NCBI GenBank assembly: GCA_903882965.1
Contig: CAIRZD010000194.1
Location: 1 to 33,729 of the forward strand
Reading direction: 5' to 3'
DNA: 33,729 nt
Source of the DNA: an uncultured Bacteroidota bacterium
Lineage (GTDB): Bacteria > Bacteroidota > Bacteroidia > Chitinophagales > Chitinophagaceae
Shown: positions 17,300-24,425 of the stretch, one piece after another
Numbering within the stretch: the first letter of the stretch is position 1
Layout of the letters: every line of letters begins with the position of its first letter
Notes under the pieces: model-generated
Databases searched by the model: none
What the model was told of the DNA's origin: nothing
What the model saw: only the letters and a program-made list of their open reading frames with translations
Made by a program: the position numbers and the translations under genes

Positions 17300-17725
17300 A
17301 TGAAAAAACTGATTATTACATGTACTTTGCTTACTGCCGCATCAATGGTATCTTTTGCACAAAATGCTCCCACTGGCACGCAACCTGGTGCCGCACAAAC
17401 GGCACAACAAGCACGGCCTATGCCAGCCACTCCGGAAGAAATGGCAACGCGCCGTACCAAAGTAGATGAAAAAATGTTTAACCTCACTCCAGACCAAATG
17501 AAAGGAGTGCATGATATAGAATTGGAATTTTGCACAGCTAATCAAAAATTCAGATCAGAGGCCAAACAGCCAACACAGGAGGAAATGGAAAGTATCATGA
17601 CCAAAAGAGACCAAAAAATGAAAGCAATATTGACTGCCGACCAATATGCAAAATATGAAGTTACAAGAAGCCGGCAGCATAATACACCAATGACACCTGC
17701 TACACAACCGCAACAAGGTAAATAG
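17300..17725 (+). CDS. Small exported protein of unknown function
   Basis: A 141-residue protein from ATG 17300, chosen because it begins directly with a classical signal peptide (KKL then a hydrophobic core ending in SFAQ); an upstream ATG at 17267 would add 11 unneeded residues. The mature part starts with a Pro/Thr/Ala-rich linker, then a charged helical region (EEMATRRTKVDEKMFNLTPD ... QEEMESIMTKRDQKMKAILTADQYAKYE). The pattern of helices with a DQ/LT repeat resembles Spy/CpxP-like or DUF4890 periplasmic helical proteins, which would suggest chaperone-like or stress functions, but the match is loose. A strong terminator follows. Confidence 0.75.
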   Translation: MKKLIITCTLLTAASMVSFAQNAPTGTQPGAAQTAQQARPMPATPEEMATRRTKVDEKMFNLTPDQMKGVHDIELEFCTANQKFRSEAKQPTQEEMESIMTKRDQKMKAILTADQYAKYEVTRSRQHNTPMTPATQPQQGK

Positions 17726-17757
17726 AGAGTATTGGAATAACACTTAATGAATATAAT

Positions 17758-17812
17758 AAACTGATCACAACCATGATTCTGTCTCAGCGGATTTTTGGGT
17801 TGTGATCAGTTT
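17758..17812 (+). terminator. Rho-independent terminator after the exported-protein gene
   Basis: AAACTGATCACAACC (17758-17772) pairs perfectly with GGTTGTGATCAGTTT (17798-17812), and the right arm is followed by a T run. It begins 33 bp after the stop at 17725. Confidence 0.75.
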
Positions 17813-17925
17813 TTTATTTGACTCTATCATTTCTGCCAGGAGAGCAACTCCCAGCATATAACATCTAGAACTCATGCTATCAAGGTTTGAATTATTGCCT
17901 GAGTTTTACTTAAGCATACAAAACG

Positions 17926-17955
17926 AAAATAGGCACTCATAAGAGTGCCTATTTT
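17926..17955 (-). terminator. Terminator of the tRNA-Met gene
   Basis: A perfect 13-bp stem with a four-base loop: 17926-17938 (AAAATAGGCACTC) pairs with 17943-17955. It lies directly after the tRNA 3' end on the minus strand and ends in a T-rich tract in that direction. Confidence 0.8.
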
Positions 17956-17960
17956 ACTTG

Positions 17961-18034
17961 TAGCGAGGAGGAGACTTGAACTCCCGACCTCAGGGTTATG
18001 AATCCTGTGCTCTAACCACCTGAGCTACCTCGCC
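17961..18034 (-). tRNA. tRNA-Met (CAT anticodon)
   Basis: Read on the minus strand, a 74-nt cloverleaf. The acceptor arm GGCGAGG pairs with CCTCGCT (first pair G-U). The D-arm is AGCTCAGGTGGTTAGAGC. The anticodon loop TTCATAA has anticodon CAT, with an A-C mismatch closing the stem. The T-arm loop is GTTCAAGTC. CCA is not encoded. The D-arm and acceptor fit an elongator Met tRNA better than an initiator, because the first pair is formed. A lysidine-modified tRNA-Ile2 also reads CAT and is the main alternative. Confidence 0.88.
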
Positions 18035-18046
18035 AAAAACGGAGTG

Positions 18047-18054
18047 CAAAGGTA
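18047..18054 (-). promoter_or_regulatory. Promoter -7 box of the tRNA-Met gene
   Basis: On the minus strand TACCTTTG is an exact TAnnTTTG match, 12 bases upstream of the mature tRNA 5' end. Nineteen bases further upstream is CATG, a weak -33 element. Confidence 0.6.
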
Positions 18055-18283
18055 TATAAAAACCTTGAATTATCATGCTTTTTTAAGAGAAGTAAGCTAT
18101 ACCCTTCTCAAAAAACATAAATTCAAAAAGACACTGCTTGAATAATTAAAAAACAACTGCGCAATAAAGTAATTTGTATGCAGTATCTTTATTATAATAT
18201 AGCAACAAATATTTATACTACATACATAGGGCTATGCCCTGGATTTCGTGCGCTGCTGTCGCTTCTTATGGCAGCAAAATATT

Positions 18284-19483
18284 ATGGCAGAAAGACTGAA
18301 AAGAAAGGCCCGGCAACAACAAAAAACGAATGAATACACGATACATAACAAGGTGAAAATTGTTCGTGGAGGTGCCGATTATTTCCGTTGCATTGAAGAA
18401 ATTGCCAATAATGCAAAATACACCATCCACCTGCAGACCTACATCTTTGACGAAGATGAAACAGGAAACATGGTAGCAGCAGCGCTGATAAAAGCCGCCA
18501 AGAGAAATGTGGCTGTGTACATGCTTATAGATGCGTATGCATCTCAAAAACTTTCCGCACCATTTATATTACGTCTTAAGGAAGCAGGTATTCATTTTGC
18601 ATACTTCCGCCCATTGATAATTAGTAACTTTTTTTACCTGGGGAGACGATTGCATCATAAAGTAGTAGTTGCCGACTCGGCAGTATGTATGGTTGCCGGT
18701 ATCAATATCAGCAACCGCTATAATGATGTTGGGGATTCGAAGGCATGGCTCGACTGGGCAGTCTACGTCGAGGGTGAAGTGGCCAGGCAACTAAACAATA
18801 TATGCGTACATACATGGAACAGATCTCCAATCCGTAAAAAGTATGACGCCGTTGTTCCTATACTACCTGTTTTACCTGCCGAAGAATGTTTGGTAAGGAT
18901 CCGCAGAAATGACTGGGTATACCGGCATACACAAATAACAAGAAGCTACCGTGAGTTATTCAATTCGGCGCATGCACATGTAACCATTATGACCAGCTAT
19001 TTCTGGCCACCGCAAAAACTGCTCAAATGTATGGCCGCGGCTGCAAGCAGGGGAATAAAAATACAATTGATATTGACCGCCAAAGCAGATGTTCCTTTCG
19101 CAAAATATGCTGAACGGTATTTGTATAACTGGTTGTTCCGGCACAATATCGAGGTGTATGAATACGAAAAAAATATCCTGCACGGTAAATTAGCTGAGCG
19201 TGATAATGAGTGGATCACAGCAGGATCATACAATGTAAATAATATCAGTGCGTTTGCCAGTGTAGAGCTTAACCTGGATGTAAAGAATGCAACCATTGCC
19301 ACAGAAATGAATGATAAATTGCAGGCAATAATTAATAATGATTGTAAGCAAATCACTGAAACAGAATTTACTGCTGCAAATAACTTACTGAAGCGGTTTT
19401 ATTATTACCTCTCTTACCGCCTCATCCATGTAGTGTTTTATCTTTTCACATTCTACTTCACGCAAAAACGAGACAAGAGTTAG
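18284..19483 (+). CDS. Phospholipase D-like protein (cardiolipin-synthase type)
   Basis: A 399-residue protein from ATG 18284; a GTG at 18248 would add 12 residues. Both HKD motifs of the phospholipase D superfamily are intact: HHKVVVADSAVCMVAG in the first half and HGKLAERDNEWITAGSYN in the second. Cardiolipin synthases use such motifs to join two phosphatidylglycerols. The C-terminus ends in a hydrophobic segment (LIHVVFYLFTFYF). It lacks the two N-terminal membrane helices of ClsA, as in ClsB/ClsC-type enzymes. It converges with the next gene and overlaps its end by 4 bp. Confidence 0.85.
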   Translation: MAERLKRKARQQQKTNEYTIHNKVKIVRGGADYFRCIEEIANNAKYTIHLQTYIFDEDETGNMVAAALIKAAKRNVAVYMLIDAYASQKLSAPFILRLKEAGIHFAYFRPLIISNFFYLGRRLHHKVVVADSAVCMVAGINISNRYNDVGDSKAWLDWAVYVEGEVARQLNNICVHTWNRSPIRKKYDAVVPILPVLPAEECLVRIRRNDWVYRHTQITRSYRELFNSAHAHVTIMTSYFWPPQKLLKCMAAAASRGIKIQLILTAKADVPFAKYAERYLYNWLFRHNIEVYEYEKNILHGKLAERDNEWITAGSYNVNNISAFASVELNLDVKNATIATEMNDKLQAIINNDCKQITETEFTAANNLLKRFYYYLSYRLIHVVFYLFTFYFTQKRDKS

Positions 19484-20490
19484 ATTCCTTTTATTCTTTT
19501 TAAAAATGTGATTATCGCGGCTTTACCCCATCCTGCAAAACGACCACGCTGAACGATCATTTTATTATCATCAGGGTACTGCAAAAAATAATGAAAGACA
19601 AATTTCGGCTCAATGGTAGCCCATCCCAGTTGCTCTCCAAAACGCAAATCATTGAATACAAGGGTATCATGCCATAGCTGCGCTGCATAATAGCCTTGCG
19701 AGAATAGCAATAACCTATCAATATCTTCCCCGTTTGCAGAAGCCTTTAACAACGAATCATTACGGCAAACAAAATGAAAATCTATTCCTTTATTCTTATC
19801 AAATACAGACCTGTAACCAATGTCATAACCTGAATCATTCTGAGCTACAATATACCAGAGCATATTATTGAGCGGTGTAGGTGTGGTAAAGTATTTTTGG
19901 GAAACGATATCCTTGCTCCGCATTTCCTGCTCTACCGTATGATCAATAAACAACTTGAAACCTATACCCAGTATCAGGTATAAAGCACTCAATCCCAATG
20001 TCACCTTTACCCAAACCATTCTTTTTATGCTTGAAGGCTTTATTGACAATAGCACAACCATGCCTATCGCGGGCCATATGCTAAACAGGGGATCAGCAAC
20101 ATACATGGTATTAAAAGAAACACGATAATGGCTGAATGGCTCAAACCAGCCGGTACCATATGCGTTGAACGCATCTATAAATATGTGAATGAATATCTGC
20201 GCACCCCAAAACAATAACCATCGACGGATATCCATACCCGTTGATTTGAATACCTTAACTGAGCAATAAGCCAATAGTGGAGTCAATAACAATACGAATA
20301 GAAAGGAATGGGTAAAACCCCTGTGAGCCATAACATCCTGAGCCGTAGCTAGCCAAAAGGACGCCACAAAATCAATGTCCGGAATATTTTGTGCAATAGC
20401 GCCTAATATGAGCGCTTTTTTACCTAGTTGTTTCCCTGCAATTGCCTCTCCAATACAAGCCCCTAACACTATATGGGTAAGTGTATCCAT
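19480..20490 (-). CDS. YdjM-like membrane-bound metal-dependent hydrolase
   Basis: A 336-residue inner-membrane protein of the LexA-regulated YdjM family (PF04307). The conserved N-terminal pattern is present: MDTLTHIVLGACIGEA, NIPDIDFV and AHRGFTHSF, whose His and Asp residues are the proposed metal ligands. Hydrophobic helices fill residues 60-190. The C-terminal third (about 200-336) is soluble and contains a repeated Trp/Tyr-rich pattern. Enzymatic activity has not been shown for the family. It is convergent with the phospholipase-D-like gene. Confidence 0.82.
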   Translation of the reverse strand: MDTLTHIVLGACIGEAIAGKQLGKKALILGAIAQNIPDIDFVASFWLATAQDVMAHRGFTHSFLFVLLLTPLLAYCSVKVFKSTGMDIRRWLLFWGAQIFIHIFIDAFNAYGTGWFEPFSHYRVSFNTMYVADPLFSIWPAIGMVVLLSIKPSSIKRMVWVKVTLGLSALYLILGIGFKLFIDHTVEQEMRSKDIVSQKYFTTPTPLNNMLWYIVAQNDSGYDIGYRSVFDKNKGIDFHFVCRNDSLLKASANGEDIDRLLLFSQGYYAAQLWHDTLVFNDLRFGEQLGWATIEPKFVFHYFLQYPDDNKMIVQRGRFAGWGKAAIITFLKRIKGI

Positions 20491-20619
20491 AGTTTATTTA
20501 ATAAAATATAGGAAGAAATAAGATGAAATCATGGCTAAGTGTTGAATTTTTATTTTTATTTTGATATTTTACAGCCAAATTACAATAAACATTCAGGAGA
20601 ATTACTAAAAAAACACTTT

Positions 20620-21096
20620 ATGAAATTAAACATCGTTACGGTTTTATTTTTAACACTGCTACTATCTATCGGATCGAGCACTAAATCAGTAGCACAGGAT
20701 TGGAGATGGCACAGAGGGGGGCATTGCTCTTATGCAGCCGATACCGCTTTTGCCAGAAATTTTGAACATTGCGGCCGCTGGGGTTGTGCTCCACGCAGGT
20801 TTTATCGCCGTATGATGTGGTGTGGAGACACTTCAATGTGTAACAAATGGTGCGGTGGCCGCCCATACAGATGGAGCAGATGGGGTAATGCTGAAAATTG
20901 GAAAGAAGCAGATGCCAACTTCGAAAAATATCATAAAGACATGGAAGAAAAATGGAAAAACTACATGGATGATATGAAGAAGGATGAAAAAGAATTCCAT
21001 GAGCATTGGAAAGATGACAAATGGGATGGTGATTACGGATGGCGCTGGCATCGCCGGTGGCGCAGCGACTACTACTATCGTGGTGGTGGTTATTAA
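20620..21096 (+). CDS. Secreted Trp/Cys/Arg-rich small protein, unknown function
   Basis: 158 residues from ATG 20620, chosen because it opens a signal peptide (LNIVTVLFLTLLLSIGSSTKSVAQ) and follows an AGGAGA ribosome-binding site; an in-frame start at 20539 has neither advantage. The mature protein has an odd composition: about 14 Trp and 6 Cys in some 135 residues, with clusters such as HCGRWGCAPRR and CGDTSMCNKWCGG, then a charged helix, then a GWRWHRRWRS tail and a Tyr/Gly end. I do not recognise a family. The even Cys number would allow three disulfides, and the basic aromatic tail suggests binding to the envelope or to nucleic acid. Confidence 0.65.
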   Translation: MKLNIVTVLFLTLLLSIGSSTKSVAQDWRWHRGGHCSYAADTAFARNFEHCGRWGCAPRRFYRRMMWCGDTSMCNKWCGGRPYRWSRWGNAENWKEADANFEKYHKDMEEKWKNYMDDMKKDEKEFHEHWKDDKWDGDYGWRWHRRWRSDYYYRGGGY

Positions 21097-21116
21097 TACC
21101 AATACATAAACTTATA

Positions 21117-21147
21117 ACAAAAGGCTTCTCAATGAGAAGCCTTTTGT
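21117..21147. terminator. Bidirectional terminator between the Trp-rich gene and kdsB
   Basis: A perfect 14-bp stem with a 3-base loop: ACAAAAGGCTTCTC (21117-21130) and GAGAAGCCTTTTGT (21134-21147). It lies in the 78-bp space between two convergent genes and is T-rich on both strands, so it can end transcription from either side. Confidence 0.85.
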
Positions 21148-21174
21148 ATGTTACATAAGTATCAAAGCAGATTA

Positions 21175-21915
21175 TTATTTACCCATTCTCCTGAGTACTT
21201 TTTCCACATCTTCAGGTGTATCAATGCAATGACTTTCGAAATGCGTTATAACGCATTTCACCTTAAAGCCGTGCTCCAGCCAACGCAGCTGTTCTAACGA
21301 CTCAGCCTGCTCTAAGGAGGAAACAGGAATTACAGAAATCTTCTCGAGTACATCTCTGCGGTATGCATACATGCCTACATGGCGGTGATAAGTAAAGTGT
21401 TTGTGCCAATCTTTTTCATCTACTCCTTTTATAAACGGAATTACCATGCGGCTGAAATAAAGGGCCTCCATTTTGTCATTGAGCACTATTTTCACTTCAC
21501 CAAGATCAAACAGCTCTTCGTAATTGCTGACAGGTATCATTTGCGTCGCAAGTTCCGTGGTACCATCCTGTAGCACCGCAGCGAGCTCATCTATCTGCTG
21601 TGGGTCTATAAAAGGTTCATCACCCTGTATATTGATCACGTACTTGTAAGCGGAGCCTAATTGTTGCAATGCTTCCTTACAGCGGTCTGTACCATTAGCA
21701 TGATCTGCCGCAGTCATTAATACCTCCCCTCCAAACGACTGCACATGATTGAAAATGCGCTCGTCATCGGTAGCAACCACTAATTTATCCAGCGACTTAC
21801 TCATTGCCGCCTGCTCATATACACGCCGGATCATACTTTTGCCCTGAATATCAATAAGTGATTTGCCCGGGAAACGGGTAGATGCATACCTTGCGGGGAT
21901 TATACCTGCTATCAT
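21175..21915 (-). CDS. kdsB: CMP-Kdo (CMP-Kdo8N) synthetase
   Basis: A 246-residue 3-deoxy-manno-octulosonate cytidylyltransferase. The N-terminal AGIIPARYASTRFPGKSL is the CTP-binding signature, and VVATDDERI and INIQGDEPFI are further family motifs. Length is normal (about 245-255). It activates Kdo as the CMP-sugar. Since kdnA and kdnB are in the same operon, the amino form Kdo8N is probably its natural substrate, as for the Shewanella enzyme. It is the last gene of the operon, overlapping kdsC by 4 bp (ATGA), and a terminator stem follows about 28 bp beyond its stop. Confidence 0.92.
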   Translation of the reverse strand: MIAGIIPARYASTRFPGKSLIDIQGKSMIRRVYEQAAMSKSLDKLVVATDDERIFNHVQSFGGEVLMTAADHANGTDRCKEALQQLGSAYKYVINIQGDEPFIDPQQIDELAAVLQDGTTELATQMIPVSNYEELFDLGEVKIVLNDKMEALYFSRMVIPFIKGVDEKDWHKHFTYHRHVGMYAYRRDVLEKISVIPVSSLEQAESLEQLRWLEHGFKVKCVITHFESHCIDTPEDVEKVLRRMGK

Positions 21916-22625
21916 TGTGGTGATCGTTCTATTATGTTAGGTTCAACGGAAGTGTAATGAACAGTATCCGGAATATTGCGGGCATATAAGTATTCACGAT
22001 AATCGTCTGAAAAATGTACCCGCTGCATGATAGTTTCGTCAAAGCGGCCAGTGAGCCCCATCAATAATTCAACAGCTTCCCTCAACGCATTATTCCCACC
22101 GCTATTACGGGTAATGTAATCTGCCAGGTTATTTTCCTTTACCAGGTTTTGAAACATGGGATTACAATCATGGCCTATCATAATACGCAACCCGCACACC
22201 CCTGCTATTGAAAGGTCAAGAACATCATCAAAGAAAAAAGCTACCTCATGTGGCTCTATATTATGCTCATTGCATAAATGAGCCAATGCTTCACTTTTGT
22301 TCTTCATCTTATAATATACCGAATGAAAATGCTCCCGTTTTGCAAGTGTGAAAGCAGAGGTGTTTTTTTCACCGGAAATAACAGCGACCAAAGGGTTATG
22401 CCCCATGCGAAGAAAATGATTGAACCGGAGCATGTTGATGCCCATTGAATCTATTTCATTATATGGGCTGGAACCACTTTCGTTTTTTTCACCACTATTA
22501 AAAACCCCATCCCAATCGAAGACATAGGCTTTTATCTTCACCAACTTGTCATATATCACAGCAGGTTCCGAAAGGAACCTGCCCATGAATAATTGTTTTA
22601 TTTGCTGAAAATCGGTAAAGCCCAT
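21912..22625 (-). CDS. kdsC: KdsC-like HAD phosphatase (Kdo-8-phosphate phosphatase)
   Basis: A 237-residue HAD-superfamily phosphatase. Motif I FDWDGVFNSG contains the two Asp of DxD. AVISGEKN is motif II, a lysine in KNKSEAL fits motif III, and FFFDDVLDLSIAG fits motif IV. KdsC is usually about 170-190 residues. Here there are roughly 30 extra residues before the core and about 35 after it. It would remove the 8-phosphate from Kdo-8-P so that KdnB can act on the free 8-hydroxyl. It lies between the transaldolase-CBS gene (25 bp) and kdsB (overlap). Confidence 0.85.
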   Translation of the reverse strand: MGFTDFQQIKQLFMGRFLSEPAVIYDKLVKIKAYVFDWDGVFNSGEKNESGSSPYNEIDSMGINMLRFNHFLRMGHNPLVAVISGEKNTSAFTLAKREHFHSVYYKMKNKSEALAHLCNEHNIEPHEVAFFFDDVLDLSIAGVCGLRIMIGHDCNPMFQNLVKENNLADYITRNSGGNNALREAVELLMGLTGRFDETIMQRVHFSDDYREYLYARNIPDTVHYTSVEPNIIERSPQ

Positions 22626-22650
22626 TATAAAATATCTGGTTGCAATACAA

Positions 22651-23664
22651 TTAATACTTCTTCAGATCCTGGATGTCAAGCATACCAAATGGTTTGCCAT
22701 TTTCTGTAACAAGAATTGTATCTACACTGTTTTTCTTAAAAATACCTTGTGCCTCATTCAGCAATGCATTTGCATCCACACTGATCGGCGCTTTATATTC
22801 AAGACTACCTATTTTTTTGCTTAAAATATCCTGGCCATCTTTCTGGAGTAAACGCCTCAGGTCACCATCAGTAAATACACCCTTCAGGCTGCCATCTTCA
22901 TTAACAACCGTGATACAGCCAAAACCGTATTCAGTCATCTTTACAATAGCATCTTTAAGGTTAGTGTCTGCTTTCACCAATGGGTTGGTGCCATTTATTG
23001 CCTCTTTTACTCTTACAGTCATCAACCTGGTATCTGTAAGGAATTGCTCCGTACCAACAGTAGTGAAATTATTATCAGTAAGCCCTTTCAATATTTTCAA
23101 TGGTACAGTGATCGTATGTGCACCCACATTAATGGCATTACGCACATGCTCTGTAGTACGTACGGAACTAAACATTATTTTGGTGTTGTAGCCATAACGC
23201 TCTACCGCAATAACACACTGTTCCACAAGTGCCAATGCATCATGCCCCTGGTCTTGCAGGCGGCCTACCAACGGGCAAACATATGTTGCTCCCGCATGCA
23301 TAGCCATATAAGCCTGTTGAAGTGTATAAACAAGGTGCACGTTTACAAGCAACCCTTCATTGCGCAATAATTTGCAGGCACGCACACCTTCTAACGATAC
23401 CGGTATTTTGAATACAGTACGGGTAGGGTCAAGACCCAGGTCCAACTGGCGGCGGGCTTCTTTTACTACATCTTCAGCTGTATCGCCTAATGCCTCGATC
23501 TGTAATACAGGCACCATTTTAGACAACTTTACAATAGTGCCGTCTACATCAGTTATGCCTTCACGCTGCATAAACGTAGGTGTGGTAGTCAAACCATTCA
23601 AGAATCCTAATTTAAAGCCTTCTTCAATTTCTTTGAGATTGGCTGAATCGAGGTATAATTCCAT
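22651..23664 (-). CDS. Transaldolase/fructose-6-P-aldolase-like domain fused to KdsD-type CBS pair
   Basis: A 337-residue fusion. Residues 1-218 are a small transaldolase/FSA-like barrel: start MELYLDSANL with Asp6, Schiff-base Lys86 in VFKIPV, and Glu57 at the usual acid position. Residues 222-337 are two CBS domains. The string GVFTDGDLRRLL (262-273) closely matches the CBS part of KdsD (arabinose-5-phosphate isomerase). The usual KdsD SIS domain is absent. Several active-site positions differ from FSA: TTTP instead of TTNP (Thr28), His110 where Thr is usual, Cys130, and Leu132 where FSA has Tyr131. The gene is inside the Kdo8N operon. A plausible role is to supply arabinose-5-phosphate by aldol addition of glycolaldehyde to glyceraldehyde-3-phosphate, a reaction known for E. 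coli FSA. This is inference; a regulatory role is the alternative. Confidence 0.85.
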   Translation of the reverse strand: MELYLDSANLKEIEEGFKLGFLNGLTTTPTFMQREGITDVDGTIVKLSKMVPVLQIEALGDTAEDVVKEARRQLDLGLDPTRTVFKIPVSLEGVRACKLLRNEGLLVNVHLVYTLQQAYMAMHAGATYVCPLVGRLQDQGHDALALVEQCVIAVERYGYNTKIMFSSVRTTEHVRNAINVGAHTITVPLKILKGLTDNNFTTVGTEQFLTDTRLMTVRVKEAINGTNPLVKADTNLKDAIVKMTEYGFGCITVVNEDGSLKGVFTDGDLRRLLQKDGQDILSKKIGSLEYKAPISVDANALLNEAQGIFKKNSVDTILVTENGKPFGMLDIQDLKKY

Positions 23665-23691
23665 GTGTTGTTATTGTTTATTTAAAAAAAG

Positions 23692-24108
23692 TCATTGTAC
23701 GTATTTTCTAAAAAATCTTTCCGGATCAAGTACCTGTATATCTGAGAAATAAAAATCATCGAGATCATTACTCACTATACAAGTGCAATCTGAATGTAAA
23801 GCCGCATAATACTGAAGGCCGTCTTCAAAATCATGCACCTTTTTGTTTTGTATTGCCGAAACAGCCTCTTTATGCCCACAATCTGCAATACTTAAATGCT
23901 TCACCAGCAAGCTTATTTTCTCTTTTGCTTTAACCTGCCCATGTTTTTTCTCAGCAAAATAATATGCTATCGCAAGGCAAATATTCGTTGTAACCAATGT
24001 TGTATCCTTTTTGCCAGCCATACTTAATACCCGCGAGGTATAAATATATGACGGGTACTCTTTATTAAGAACCGAAACAAGAATATTTGCATCCAGAAAA
24101 AACTTCAT
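23692..24108 (-). CDS. PIN-domain toxin (VapC-like)
   Basis: A 138-residue PIN-domain protein of the PIN_3 type: FLDANILV with Asp6 at the start, TTNICLAIAYYF in the middle, and DFEDGLQYYAALHSDCTCIVSNDLDDF (Asp96, Asp115) near the end. Such proteins are Mg-dependent RNases that cut tRNA or other RNA. It overlaps the antitoxin gene by 4 bp (ATGA), so the two are translated together, and it lies 27 bp before the transaldolase-CBS start. The required acidic residues are present, so it should be active. Confidence 0.85.
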   Translation of the reverse strand: MKFFLDANILVSVLNKEYPSYIYTSRVLSMAGKKDTTLVTTNICLAIAYYFAEKKHGQVKAKEKISLLVKHLSIADCGHKEAVSAIQNKKVHDFEDGLQYYAALHSDCTCIVSNDLDDFYFSDIQVLDPERFFRKYVQ

Positions 24109-24359
24109 TTCTTTCTATTATAGTATTCGTCTTTAACAGCATTGCGTTTACGGGGAGTAATATACTCTGCTTCTCCTTCAGATACTGTATTTACCCAATC
24201 AGCTACGGGAATATCTTCTATACTATGATAACCTCCTGACGTAGCCTTGCGTAATAAGATCTCCGTAAGCCTGCTGAGACTTATTCCATGGTTTTCTGCG
24301 TAATGCTTTGCCTTATCAATGATATTGGCGTCAAAGCTTAAAGTTACTTTAGCATCCAT
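24105..24359 (-). CDS. Antitoxin partner of the PIN toxin (RHH-like, DUF6364 type)
   Basis: An 84-residue protein with a ribbon-helix-helix-like N-terminus: a short strand (AKVTLSFD), then two helices (IIDKAKHYAENHG, SLSRLTEILLRKA). The charged C-terminal tail is the likely toxin-binding part. It directly precedes the PIN gene, the standard order of such modules. A promoter with two direct repeats lies immediately upstream, which fits autoregulation by the antitoxin. The pair interrupts the Kdo8N operon between kdsA and the transaldolase-CBS gene. Confidence 0.8.
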   Translation of the reverse strand: MDAKVTLSFDANIIDKAKHYAENHGISLSRLTEILLRKATSGGYHSIEDIPVADWVNTVSEGEAEYITPRKRNAVKDEYYNRKK

Positions 24360-24371
24360 TGTTGTATCATT

Positions 24372-24410
24372 TTATACGACAAAATTAAAAAACTTATACG
24401 TACAAACAAA
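24372..24410 (-). promoter_or_regulatory. Promoter and direct-repeat operator of the toxin-antitoxin pair
   Basis: On the minus strand TTTG (24410-24407), 19 bases, then TAATTTTG (24387-24380) is an exact Bacteroidota promoter match. Two copies of a TTATACG-(T)ACAAA repeat (plus-strand 24372-24384 and 24394-24406) start 22 bp apart, about two helical turns, overlapping the promoter. This is what an RHH autorepressor would bind. Confidence 0.6.
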
Positions 24411-24425
24411 AAATTTAAGCTTAAT

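Noticed and set aside
17961-18034. tRNA-Ile2 (lysidine-modified CAT) instead of tRNA-Met
   Set aside because: Acceptor and D-arm sequence look like elongator tRNA-Met; a covariance-model score would settle it.
20833-21102. 89-codon minus-strand frame over the Trp-rich secreted protein gene
   Set aside because: Antisense shadow; the plus-strand frame has a signal peptide and ribosome-binding site.
23692-24108. Loss of a catalytic Glu in the PIN domain
   Set aside because: The PIN_3 subtype commonly has TN at this position, so TTNICLA is family-typical and not evidence of inactivity.
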